From the NCBI GenBank assembly GCA_021773195.1, contig JAJFKN010000052.1, forward strand, positions 1-43,586: DNA of 43,586 nucleotides. The letters run 5' to 3'. Shown here one piece after another: positions 35,951 to 43,586 of this stretch. Positions within the stretch are counted from its first letter, which is position 1, and every line of letters starts with the position of its first letter. The position numbers and the translations under genes were made by a program. Source of the stretch: Gammaproteobacteria bacterium. GTDB lineage: Bacteria > Pseudomonadota > Gammaproteobacteria > JAKBBU01. The notes below the pieces were generated by a model that was not told where the DNA came from, ran no database searches, and worked only from the letters and a program-made list of their open reading frames with translations.

Positions 35951-36048
35951 CGCGGGAATGACGTTAGAGACGCGGGAATGACGTCAGAGACGCGGGAATG
36001 ACGTCAGAGACGCGGGAATGACGTCAGAGACGCGGGAATGACGTTAGA
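35951..36048. repeat. Five tandem 20-bp repeats, CGCGGGAATGACGTYAGAGA
   Basis: Five head-to-tail units begin at 35951, 35971, 35991, 36011 and 36031 with one or two variable positions (GTTA or GTCA). The first is preceded by a palindrome, TTCCCGCCTTCGCGGGAA. There are no spacers, so it is not a CRISPR array. The core is the reverse complement of the repeats at 25360-25433. Confidence 0.9.
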
Positions 36049-36081
36049 AGATCGGAATCTTCTATAGCACCTCCCCACGTC

Positions 36082-36183
36082 ACCCCGGCGAAAGCCGGGG
36101 TCCAGTCAAATTAAGTTGTTCCAGCTTTGCTGGAACCCATTGACTATCTGCACAGTCAATGGAAACCGAGAATCCTATTGACA
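36082..36183. repeat. Palindrome cluster, including a partial copy of the dispersed element, upstream of the slipin gene
   Basis: Three structures follow one another: ACCCCGGC-GAAA-GCCGGGGT (36082-36101), GTTCCAGC-TTT-GCTGGAAC (36118-36136) and CCATTGACT-N8-AGTCAATGG (36137-36162). The last runs into GAAACCGAGAATCC, the reverse complement of the conserved right end of the ~122-bp element (copy 1). It therefore looks like a half or rearranged copy of that element. Apart from the tandem repeats at 35951-36048 nothing else is seen between nfeD and the slipin gene. Confidence 0.6.
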
Positions 36184-36208
36184 GGCACTATGACACAGGA
36201 GTACTAAC

Positions 36209-36982
36209 ATGGAAGGACACTTCCCCATTAATTTTATCTATATAATCATCATCGCCATTGTGGCGATCTTTTTATTTTCCATGATCCGCATTCTGCGTGA
36301 ATACGAACGGGGCGTGGTGTTCACCCTTGGGCGTTTTTGGAAAGTGAAAGGCCCCGGTCTTATCATCATCGTACCCATCATCCAACAAATGGTGCGGGTG
36401 GATTTACGTACCATCGTCATGGATGTACCCACGCAGGATGTGATTTCAAAAGATAACGTCTCGGTAAAGGTTAACGCCGTGGTGTATTTCCGTGTGGTGA
36501 ACCCAGAAAATGCTATCATCCAAGTGGAAAACTTTTTCGAAGCCATCAGCCAATTGGCTCAGACCACGTTACGCTCTGTCTTAGGCCAACATGAGTTGGA
36601 TGAAATGCTCTCAGAGCGGGATAAATTGAATGTGCATATCCAGAAAATCCTTGATGAGCAAACCGATGCTTGGGGTGTGAAAGTCAGCAACGTGGAAATC
36701 AAACATGTGGACTTAGATGAAAGCATGATCCGCGCTATTGCGAAACAAGCCGAAGCCGAGCGGGATAGACGAGCCAAGGTCATTCACGCTGAAGGTGAAT
36801 TCCAAGCCTCACAACGCCTATTGGATGCCGCGCAAATCATCGCCCAAGAACCACAAACATTGCAATTACGTTACTTGCAAACCCTGTCCAACATCGCCGA
36901 GGAAAACAATTCCACCATCATATTCCCATTACCCATTGATCTGCTCACCAGCTTTAAGAAATTGATGGATAAGATGGGGTAA
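36209..36982 (+). CDS. Slipin (SPFH/stomatin family membrane protein)
   Basis: A 257-residue SPFH-domain protein anchored by one N-terminal helix ([18 protein letters not shown]). The stomatin pattern is complete: [74 protein letters not shown] and [19 protein letters not shown]. It forms oligomeric membrane scaffolds and is the expected partner of the NfeD protease encoded upstream. AGGAG lies 9 bases before the ATG. The gene is convergent with the giant ankyrin-type gene. Confidence 0.95.
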   Translation: MEGHFPINFIYIIIIAIVAIFLFSMIRILREYERGVVFTLGRFWKVKGPGLIIIVPIIQQMVRVDLRTIVMDVPTQDVISKDNVSVKVNAVVYFRVVNPENAIIQVENFFEAISQLAQTTLRSVLGQHELDEMLSERDKLNVHIQKILDEQTDAWGVKVSNVEIKHVDLDESMIRAIAKQAEAERDRRAKVIHAEGEFQASQRLLDAAQIIAQEPQTLQLRYLQTLSNIAEENNSTIIFPLPIDLLTSFKKLMDKMG

Positions 36983-36993
36983 TCGGAGAACTC

Positions 36994-37059
36994 ACGTCAC
37001 CCTGCGCGAAGCATCGTCATCCTGCGCGAAGCAATGTCATCCTGCGGCTTGACCGCAGG
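36994..37059. repeat. Tandem CGTCATCCTGCGCGAAGC repeats with a terminal hairpin
   Basis: Two near-perfect ~20-bp units and a third that turns into the hairpin CCTGCGG-CTTGA-CCGCAGG (37041-37059) fill the space between two convergent genes. The CGTCAYCCTG core is different from the GGGAATGACGT family, though both carry a GTCA element. The hairpin could help separate the converging transcripts. Confidence 0.7.
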
Positions 37060-37073
37060 ACCCAGTAACCATA

Positions 37074-40000
37074 TTACCGCTGCCCCGGTCCAGTAAATTT
37101 AGGATGCAAACGGCAATTAGTTTTAATGTCATCATCTAACCTTATAGAATGCACCCCATCACCCACGAAATAAAGCTCCCCGAAAGCTCTTCTACACATT
37201 GTAGTAAAATCATGAAAATCCTGCTGAAAATGCCCAAATATAATCTCTATGGCACCGTAATCACTTTTCCTATAAAAATACCTTATCACATTAGAAAAAT
37301 TCGTCCGATCTTCATATCCAAGCCCGAAGATATTAGCTTTCTCAGTTAATAAAGCCTGCCAATCGATAATAGTAGCAATACTAGTCCCACATTTATTGAT
37401 ATTATTCACCCGTTCACCTAACTTTCTACATATCTCGTGCAAAAGCATATCTCTATGATCGCCAGGATGTCCCGCTAAATATATCAGTAACTCAAGCAGA
37501 GAATGGGAATTACCTTCTTTATGATTTTTTTCGTTACTGGCACATCTGATTTGCATATGTTCACAATCTCTATATGTATCACAAACATCCTTTAACTTAC
37601 CCCCAGCCTCATAAAATCTATGCAACGCTCTAGCAAAATCCTTCTGTCTCAACGCTGTCCAAAAATCTATAGGAGGCTTAACACTCTGCGGTCTTGTAAA
37701 AGTCATGGAGGAAAAATCCAATGATGCATCGGAGGTACTGGCGGCAGCCGAAGTGGCAGCCCCTGAACTAGCCCTTGAGGCAGCGGAATCATGGCTCGAT
37801 GCCCCCCCTGTGCTGCGGCGCTGCAGGATTTCTCTCGCGCTGTTGCGCACAGAATCAGATGCTATGCCTTTTAACATATCTAGGTAATTGCGTGAAAATA
37901 AAATACCGGTTTTCATCGTAAAGAAAGCATGAGCTGCACAGCTCGATTTAGAATTTAATGCAGCGTCTATATCCTCTAATTTCTCAATGTAAGACTCCCC
38001 TTGAATCAAGTCACGGATCTTCTTTTGCAAACCACGAGCTAGATGTACCACCCAGACTGATGGCAACTGGCAGTGGAAAATTAAGTTTTTCAATAAACCA
38101 ATATGTACCGCGTCTTCTATATCATTTGGTTTTAAATCTGCAGGAATGGGCATACCGCTATTTATTAATGCTTCAAGCGCAGCAAATCGGCCCTTACTTA
38201 AGTAGACATAAAGTTCTTCTGTTGTCAGTTTCATTTGACTTCTATCAAAACTGTCATGGCCCATCAATACGCTCAAACATTTGCCGTAGGCTGATTGTTC
38301 ATCTTGTTGTGCTGGAGACTGTTGCATTAGTGTTTTGACATAGGAATTAGCATCAAGAGGTAGGGCATGCTTATCAAAAGGAGGGAATGTTGCAGTACGT
38401 ATTACTGCCTCCAGAAGAGCATAATGCTTTTTCTTTATAAGATGATCAATTACATCCTTGACATTTTCTGGTGTCATAGCATAAATCATTACCTGGAGCT
38501 GGTCATTGGCTCTAATTTCAACTTTTTGCTTTTTTAAATAGTCCTTGCATACTTGTGAGACCACATCAGTGTCGGCAATTTCTAAAATTCCTGCACGGAA
38601 CATTACATTTTCACCTTCCCAAAGAATGGGAGAAAACAATATATTCCTGATATCCATGACTTTACAATAATCTGCTTCTGGTTTAATCATAGCAAAAATA
38701 ATATTCGCCAATGGTATGTTTTGATTACTTAAGGAAACCACCATCAATGAAGATAATGCCTCACCCCTTGCTTTTGGTTTCATTATTAGAAGCATATTTC
38801 TCAGAATATCTTCCATGGGCCATGGATGATTATCATTCCTCACAGAGGCAATAACAACCATGAATGCCCACATCCCACTAGGCACAACTTCAAGTCCTTC
38901 TCCTCTTTGAATAAAGCGGTAATGGGTTACCATTTCACTAAAGATCCTTAAGTCATTATCCTGATTAATGACGCTCTGCACCTCAGACTTCTTAGAATCG
39001 TCAATAAACTCAAACATCGCCTCAACAAACTTGGCCCGGATAAATATACAATTGGCCACCTCAGGCATGACACTAACTTCACTTTCTGTGCCTTTAAGGC
39101 GTTCACTGATAAGCTTAATCAACTCATAGGACTCGCCTATGGTCATTTTCTGTAAAAGTTCATTAAACATTTGAGTGAGTTTATCAATGCCATCGGATTC
39201 AGAACGAGCCAAAGCTTGTTTAATGGCCCAGACCAATGCCATTTTTTGTGCTTCACTTGCATCACCTGAAACGGGAAATAAACATCTAACAGAGAAAGCT
39301 TCAAGACCTATGCATTCCTCAACAAGAAAATTTAAATGATCACGCCTAAGACGAGGAATCAATCTATAGAAATTTTCCTTAATCACTGTGCCGGACTTCA
39401 TGTTTAAAATAGCATAGTAGGCTTCACGTACTTCCCTATTCAATTCAGGCATACCATTCAGTGTATTGGAAAAAAGAATAAATAGATTAAGAATACTTTC
39501 AATTCGTACATTCTTATCAAATCTAGCCCAAGAAGACAACGCCTCCTGCAAGGGATTATTGCCCTTACTATTTGGATTGAATTCAACGCATATTTCATTA
39601 TATTGGCTATATAATTTAATTACACTATGCCATTTGTAATGAACTGCCAGGTGTAAAACACTACAACCCTCTCTATCCTGCAATGCTTGAGCTTGTCGTA
39701 ATAATGTACTTAATGATCCTCCTGACCCATCTTCGGAAAGTGACGCTACAATATTATTTACCGATGCCTGCACAGGATTACGCACACCTATATCACCATC
39801 ATCATAAAGTTTAGAATAAATATTCAGCACGCAAACTAAAGCCAAGGGTGTCCTCAAACCAGCGGCTATGGGAGCAAAATCTAAAAAGAAATCTCGACGC
39901 CGATCAGTGGGGATATTTTTTAACCGCCAATAATTCTTAGCAAAAAATGCCATGAACCCTTGGGTATGACATAGAATTTCTGCTAACTCAGGTATATGTT

Positions 40001-41462
40001 CACTGCGTGTATCCCTCAGCATTAGTTCAAGGAAGGGTCGGACAACCTCGGGCTTCTTTCCCCTCTGCAAAACATAATTCATGGGAGTATAAAGATGTTT
40101 ATCTCTTTGTAGATGAATGGGTTGATAGTTGCAGTCCGGGATATGGTAAAATGCAAAAAAACATTTAAATACTGATATATAATCCGTACTGGCAGCGTGA
40201 TGCAGTAGGTTTTTGCCTTCATTATCTTTAATGCTATAAACTAACTCGGATATCTGCCTGTTCAAAAACCGCATCTCACCCACCTCTTCCCATGAGCTGA
40301 GCTCCTGTGGCGGGTTGTTGAGTGAATTGCCCATGGCATGCAAACACAAGCTAATGAGATAATAGGGTGAAACAGGTGAGCCTTTATAACCCTCACTATG
40401 GTTTCTTACTCTTGAATCACTAAAAGACCTTTCCCATGCGTTAAATTCTGGGTAATAACATTGGATAATGGCATTAAATATTTTCAATTGTAATTCAGTA
40501 TCGTTCGCCATCACCCTTGCATTATTTTCGAGAAAATCATACAGCTCATAATCAACAAGTTGATGATCATAGCGTGGCTTCAATTGTCTTTTTTTATTAG
40601 TAAAAAAGAAGCGTTTAAAAAATATATCAAAGGAATCTTCACCATATAGGTTAGCCACGTGGGCCATTTGTTCTGGGAAGGCTATAAAAAAGATCCGTTG
40701 CATGATAAAGTCAGGCAGTAAATGGATACCGCCCATGGTCTTGGCCGCTTCACCATATACGGCTGCCATGTTGAATAAAGCAAGCCTGTTGAATTTTTCT
40801 TGTGCCCAAGTAATCATAGCTTTATTGCCACTGGCATAGATAGCCTGTAAGTCCACATGTTTTCTAAAGACATTCATGGAACAAGTAGCACCGGCCTTGA
40901 TTAAATCTACACAAGCGTCATATTTATGAGCCTTTAAAGCAGCGACTAACTTTTCTAATTGTACTCTCTCACGCAGGCGGGCATATACCACCCTATTCCT
41001 TGCCAATTGAGCACAATCAGTAGGAAGGCTACCATAGGCATTGGGTGTTGTAATAAGCCTTTCTAAGCCCTTGCGCTTACTCAACTCAATCAATTTAAGA
41101 GCGACACCGTTATTCCCGACACGGATGGCGAAAGCTAAAGCACCAAGGTTACAAGCTTTAAAGCTTAACAATGCTTTTCTGGCATTTTCCGCCAGAATGC
41201 GCCTATCTGAATCAACAGTTACGGACGCTTCATCAGATTCCTCATCAGATTCCTCATCAAATTCCTCATCAGATTCCTCATCAGATTCCTCATCAAATTC
41301 CTCATCAGATTCCTCATCAGATTCCTCATCAGATTCCTCATCAATTTCTTCATCAAATTCTTCATCAAATTCTTCAACCTGCGGGGTATAAAGAGCTACT
41401 TGCTCCATCAGTTCCTCGATACGAACAATATGACCCTCAAAGGGGGAAGGTAAACGTTGCAT
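37074..41462 (-). CDS. Giant ankyrin-type protein with acidic N-terminal repeat (about 1462 aa)
   Basis: Probable host-directed or regulatory protein; exact function unknown. An acidic tetrapeptide repeat (SDEE/FDEE, residues ~30-79) is followed by ankyrin-like units, for example ALAFAIRVGNNGVALKLI near 105, GKNLLHHAASTDYISVFKCFF near 420 and GCSVLHLAVHYKWHSVIKLY near 600. A stretch LLPDFIMQRIFFIAFPE near 235 loosely resembles an F-box. The middle ~600 residues are helical. A Ser/Ala-rich linker (about 1250-1285) leads to a ~190-residue C-terminal domain. No signal peptide or membrane helix is seen. The ATG at 41462 has AGAAGAGG just upstream; a longer reading from a TTG at 41534 is less likely. 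It is divergent from the P-loop ATPase gene. Confidence 0.85.
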   Translation of the reverse strand: MQRLPSPFEGHIVRIEELMEQVALYTPQVEEFDEEFDEEIDEESDEESDEESDEEFDEESDEESDEEFDEESDEESDEASVTVDSDRRILAENARKALLSFKACNLGALAFAIRVGNNGVALKLIELSKRKGLERLITTPNAYGSLPTDCAQLARNRVVYARLRERVQLEKLVAALKAHKYDACVDLIKAGATCSMNVFRKHVDLQAIYASGNKAMITWAQEKFNRLALFNMAAVYGEAAKTMGGIHLLPDFIMQRIFFIAFPEQMAHVANLYGEDSFDIFFKRFFFTNKKRQLKPRYDHQLVDYELYDFLENNARVMANDTELQLKIFNAIIQCYYPEFNAWERSFSDSRVRNHSEGYKGSPVSPYYLISLCLHAMGNSLNNPPQELSSWEEVGEMRFLNRQISELVYSIKDNEGKNLLHHAASTDYISVFKCFFAFYHIPDCNYQPIHLQRDKHLYTPMNYVLQRGKKPEVVRPFLELMLRDTRSEHIPELAEILCHTQGFMAFFAKNYWRLKNIPTDRRRDFFLDFAPIAAGLRTPLALVCVLNIYSKLYDDGDIGVRNPVQASVNNIVASLSEDGSGGSLSTLLRQAQALQDREGCSVLHLAVHYKWHSVIKLYSQYNEICVEFNPNSKGNNPLQEALSSWARFDKNVRIESILNLFILFSNTLNGMPELNREVREAYYAILNMKSGTVIKENFYRLIPRLRRDHLNFLVEECIGLEAFSVRCLFPVSGDASEAQKMALVWAIKQALARSESDGIDKLTQMFNELLQKMTIGESYELIKLISERLKGTESEVSVMPEVANCIFIRAKFVEAMFEFIDDSKKSEVQSVINQDNDLRIFSEMVTHYRFIQRGEGLEVVPSGMWAFMVVIASVRNDNHPWPMEDILRNMLLIMKPKARGEALSSLMVVSLSNQNIPLANIIFAMIKPEADYCKVMDIRNILFSPILWEGENVMFRAGILEIADTDVVSQVCKDYLKKQKVEIRANDQLQVMIYAMTPENVKDVIDHLIKKKHYALLEAVIRTATFPPFDKHALPLDANSYVKTLMQQSPAQQDEQSAYGKCLSVLMGHDSFDRSQMKLTTEELYVYLSKGRFAALEALINSGMPIPADLKPNDIEDAVHIGLLKNLIFHCQLPSVWVVHLARGLQKKIRDLIQGESYIEKLEDIDAALNSKSSCAAHAFFTMKTGILFSRNYLDMLKGIASDSVRNSAREILQRRSTGGASSHDSAASRASSGAATSAAASTSDASLDFSSMTFTRPQSVKPPIDFWTALRQKDFARALHRFYEAGGKLKDVCDTYRDCEHMQIRCASNEKNHKEGNSHSLLELLIYLAGHPGDHRDMLLHEICRKLGERVNNINKCGTSIATIIDWQALLTEKANIFGLGYEDRTNFSNVIRYFYRKSDYGAIEIIFGHFQQDFHDFTTMCRRAFGELYFVGDGVHSIRLDDDIKTNCRLHPKFTGPGQR
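41226..41375 (-). repeat. 12-nt tandem repeat coding for (S/F)DEE
   Basis: About twelve consecutive 12-base units (minus strand TCTGATGAGGAA and variants with TTT or ATT in the first codon) encode SDEE, FDEE or IDEE. The near-identity of units suggests growth by slipped-strand pairing. Unit number changes would keep the frame. Confidence 0.92.
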
Positions 41463-41663
41463 AGTGGCCTCTTCTAATGTATTGCTATCTGATTTTTTCA
41501 AATTTGCATGTAAAACCCAGCGGTTATTGTACAATATTAAGCCATAAAGATCAATACATTTCCAATCTATGGGGAACTTGATTGTAAAGGAATAGTTTGC
41601 GCCCCCTTTTTTCTATCTAACTAATTGATTATTAAATATTTTTATAGGTCATGGGAATTTTTA

Positions 41664-41732
41664 AAGTAATAGTATAATACTATTACTTCAAAATATACTA
41701 TACTAATAGTATAATACCGTTACTTCAAAATA
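41664..41732. promoter_or_regulatory. Palindromic operator-like sites in the divergent promoter region
   Basis: A perfect 25-bp palindrome occupies 41664-41688, with 12-bp arms AAGTAATAGTAT and ATACTATTACTT around a single A. A 28-bp stretch beginning AATAGTATAATAC (41668-41695) recurs at 41705-41732 with two changes, 37 bp away. TATAAT at 41710-41715 is a good -10 for the ATPase gene, with TTCAAA (41687-41692) 17 bp upstream. The sites would therefore cover the -35 and -10 boxes. The rest of 41535-41751 is very AT-rich and has no coding signal. Confidence 0.65.
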
Positions 41733-41751
41733 CGTCTAGGAACCGCTAACC

Positions 41752-42879
41752 ATGGCAACAGCAAAGAAAATGTTTAACCGCGGCATTGCTAAAAATGCAG
41801 CCTTTTGTAATCGGGTAGAAGAAACGGCAACTATAGTATCAAATATAGAAAATCTTACCCACACTCTACTTATCTCACCCAGACGCTATGGCAAAACCAG
41901 CCTTGCTCTGCACGCCATTGGCAAATCCAAATTACCCTATGCCCATCTGGATTTATTCATGAAATACGAGCATCAAGACGTGCTTAATGTGTTTTATGAA
42001 GCAGTAGGGCAATTGCTAACACACATTATGAAGCCTACGACTAAAGCTATGCAAACACTTGAGTCACTACTAAAAAATATTAAAGTTTCCATCAACCTGG
42101 GCCAAATGGGTATGAGTTTCTCCTTAAAACCTGAGACAAATGATCATAGTGATCCATTAAAGTCACTCTTACTCAATTTAGATAGGGTTTTAGAGAAACA
42201 AGATAAAACGGCCATTATCTTTATCGATGAAATGCAAGCCATCTCTGAAATGGCATTTAGAGATGAGTTAGAGGCAACTCTACGTTATGTGGCGCAACAT
42301 TCCCAACACTTATGCTTCATCTTCTCAGGCAGCCACCGTCACTTGCTCAGCCAAATTTTCGAGGAACGCAGTCGGCCCTTCTATAAGCTCTGCCATATCA
42401 TGCCTGTAGAACGTATTGCTTCAACACATTATATACCTTTCATCAATAAGTTTGCCGAGCAACGTTGGAAAGATAAACTTTCCACCCAAGCAATGCAAAG
42501 AATTTTCCAATACACCCAATGCCATTCCTATTATGTGAACATCCTATGTGAAAAGCTATTTAGAAGTGATAATGTACCTACTGTAGATGATATCCATGAG
42601 GCTTGGCGACTGATTTGCTCAGAAGAGCAAAGTTCCATTGCCCGCGATATCATGTCTCTATCCATAAAACAAAAACAATTACTCAGAGAAATCGCAAGGC
42701 ACCCTCAATTAAAAAATCCCACGGCCAATGAGTTTGTGAAAACCGTAGATTTGACGCCTCGAGGCATCACCAATGCTCTGGATAAATTCAAACAGCAGGA
42801 CCTCATTGAGGTAACATCTGGGGGAATCATACAAATTGTTGATCCCGTTCTAGAATACTGGTGTCGAAATATTAATTAA
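41752..42879 (+). CDS. P-loop ATPase of the COG1672-like (archaeal-type AAA) family
   Basis: A 375-residue STAND/AAA-type ATPase. The P-loop is SPRRYGKTS (residues 42-50), Walker B is AIIFIDEMQAI (about 155-165) and the sensor-like FIFSGSHRHLL follows near 190. The C-terminal ~75 residues (KQKQLLREIARHPQLKNPTANEF onward, RGITNALDKFKQQDLIEV) look like a winged helix. Such proteins occur widely in archaea and bacteria, often in accessory regions, and are mostly uncharacterised. With a DNA-binding-like tail and palindromes in its promoter, self-regulation is a reasonable guess. The convergent MFS gene ends 10 bases after its stop. Confidence 0.88.
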   Translation: MATAKKMFNRGIAKNAAFCNRVEETATIVSNIENLTHTLLISPRRYGKTSLALHAIGKSKLPYAHLDLFMKYEHQDVLNVFYEAVGQLLTHIMKPTTKAMQTLESLLKNIKVSINLGQMGMSFSLKPETNDHSDPLKSLLLNLDRVLEKQDKTAIIFIDEMQAISEMAFRDELEATLRYVAQHSQHLCFIFSGSHRHLLSQIFEERSRPFYKLCHIMPVERIASTHYIPFINKFAEQRWKDKLSTQAMQRIFQYTQCHSYYVNILCEKLFRSDNVPTVDDIHEAWRLICSEEQSSIARDIMSLSIKQKQLLREIARHPQLKNPTANEFVKTVDLTPRGITNALDKFKQQDLIEVTSGGIIQIVDPVLEYWCRNIN

Positions 42880-42889
42880 GTTCTACCCT

Positions 42890-43586
42890 CTAGTGATGTT
42901 GGGATTTGCAGTGGGTCTCTTTGATAAAGAACGTAGCCAATGCCGAACATAACAAGCCCACAGGAATAATCAAGAGCGCAAAATGGTAATCACTGGCCAC
43001 GTACTGATGGACGCCTGGCTGGTGAGTAACGCCAGCATGATAATCAATGAGGTAACCTACGATAGGTGCACAGAGCGCACCGCCAGCCATACTTAACATA
43101 TTAGTAAATGCCAAAGCCGTCCCGCTCACTCTCTCAGAACAGGTTTCACGAGCTACAGCAAATACAATGACCTGAGCACTGTAAAATATGCCCAACATGA
43201 GTAATAAGCTAAAGACCATAAATTTGGGTAAGGTGCCCGACAGAATTAAAATAAACATGATCGTTGCAGCACCAATAGAACCTACCATCATAGGCAATAC
43301 ACGACGGCGAATGCGATCAGAAACAAACCCCATCATGGGGCCACCAATGGTAAAGCCGAGGAATACTAAAGAAATAGCCATGCCTGCTTGGGTGGTTGTA
43401 TAACCATAGGTATTTTCTAAGTAGGGAATACCCCAACTTTCAGCAAATACCGTGGTGGGTAAATACAATAGGAAACTGACGGCACCGTTCAACCACATTT
43501 GGCGACTCTTGGTAATTTCTTTTAACCCTTTAAATAACTGTCGATAACCCACCGTATGCACATGTTCGATGCGCGCTGTAGGCATA
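42890..43586 (-). CDS. MFS transporter, C-terminal half (cut by the window edge)
   Basis: The last ~231 residues of a major facilitator carrier; the N-terminal half lies beyond the right edge, so the methionine near the edge is probably internal. It contains about six helices and the inter-helix motif GFVSDRIRRRVLP. It is a clear paralogue of the carrier at 17926-19230: shared landmarks include LYLPTTV, VFLGFTIGGPMMGFVSD, RVSGTALAFTN and FFIKETHCKSQ. The substrate is unknown. Confidence 0.9.
   Translation of the reverse strand, partial: MPTARIEHVHTVGYRQLFKGLKEITKSRQMWLNGAVSFLLYLPTTVFAESWGIPYLENTYGYTTTQAGMAISLVFLGFTIGGPMMGFVSDRIRRRVLPMMVGSIGAATIMFILILSGTLPKFMVFSLLLMLGIFYSAQVIVFAVARETCSERVSGTALAFTNMLSMAGGALCAPIVGYLIDYHAGVTHQPGVHQYVASDYHFALLIIPVGLLCSALATFFIKETHCKSQHH

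Noticed and set aside
35951..36048. Regular repeats that might suggest a CRISPR array
   Set aside because: The 20-bp units abut with no unique spacers and no cas genes are nearby; it is a plain tandem repeat.
41041..41464. Plus-strand frames coding for Ser-rich or His/Gln/Ile-Pro-rich repeats
   Set aside because: They are the antisense reading of the acidic repeat of the giant protein and have no start signals.
41463..41534. N-terminal extension of the giant protein to a TTG codon
   Set aside because: The ATG at 41462 has AGAAGAGG at good spacing; the upstream TTG has no ribosome site.
1..43586. tRNA genes
   Set aside because: I looked through the intergenic gaps for cloverleaf arms and T-loop (GGTTCRANTC) motifs and saw none that fit; most gaps are short or filled with repeats. 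A covariance-model scan was not possible here.

Overview
The window looks like a chromosomal segment of a gammaproteobacterium with a moderately AT-rich genome (low to mid 40s % GC by eye). The order tyrS - mepM - anmK - erpA next to an rRNA operon is familiar from Pseudomonas and related gammaproteobacteria. HemJ instead of HemG/HemY, a complete SUF pathway with SufU, an ankyrin-containing giant protein, a large coiled-coil protein of unknown family and two paralogous MFS carriers make a Legionella/Coxiella-like (Legionellales) host my best guess. That placement is inference; no rRNA body lies in the window to test it.

Layout. 1-226: promoter and leader of an rRNA operon on the minus strand, with the 16S gene expected just off the left edge. 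227-10192: housekeeping and envelope genes: tyrS, mepM, anmK, erpA, a DedA protein, hemJ, a 41-residue membrane peptide, gpmI, envC and ctpA. 10224-14339: a compact minus-strand operon of four genes (MoaD/ThiS-like sulfur carrier, MoeB/ThiF-rhodanese activator, YcaO, TfuA) with a good sigma70 promoter. It reads as a self-contained backbone-thioamidation machine with no precursor peptide beside it. 14619-19230: thyA, an OmpR/EnvZ-type two-component pair, a small membrane protein and an MFS carrier. 19331-22711: a PAS-PAS-GAF-GGDEF-EAL protein followed at once by a MntA/HepT (MNT/HEPN) toxin-antitoxin pair and a terminator that contains the hepT stop codon. 22773-24984: a DUF378 protein, pyrE, queC and elaA. 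24984-31409: Fe-S assembly operon, in transcription order rrf2 regulator, sufB, sufC, sufD, sufS, sufU, sufT, a Rieske protein, elaA. Its promoter carries two near-identical palindromic operators. 31577-42879: accessory region with an 886-residue coiled-coil protein, an NfeD-slipin membrane pair set among many palindromic intergenic repeats, a ~1462-residue ankyrin-type protein with an acidic tetrapeptide repeat, and a P-loop ATPase whose promoter carries a perfect 25-bp palindrome. 42890-end: C-terminal half of a second MFS carrier.

How the parts work together. The SUF block supplies Fe-S clusters, delivered in part by ErpA, and is probably controlled by cluster occupancy of its Rrf2 repressor. 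MepM and EnvC (through amidases) remodel peptidoglycan, AnmK recycles anhydroMurNAc, and CtpA may trim envelope proteins. The thioamidation operon probably mobilises sulfur through its rhodanese domain to a C-terminal Gly-Gly thiocarboxylate and then to a peptide bond of an unidentified host protein. Non-coding repeats are prominent: a ~122-bp element with 9-bp terminal inverted repeats (two copies and a partial one), tandem 20-23-bp repeats around a shared core at two loci, and several families of short hairpins.
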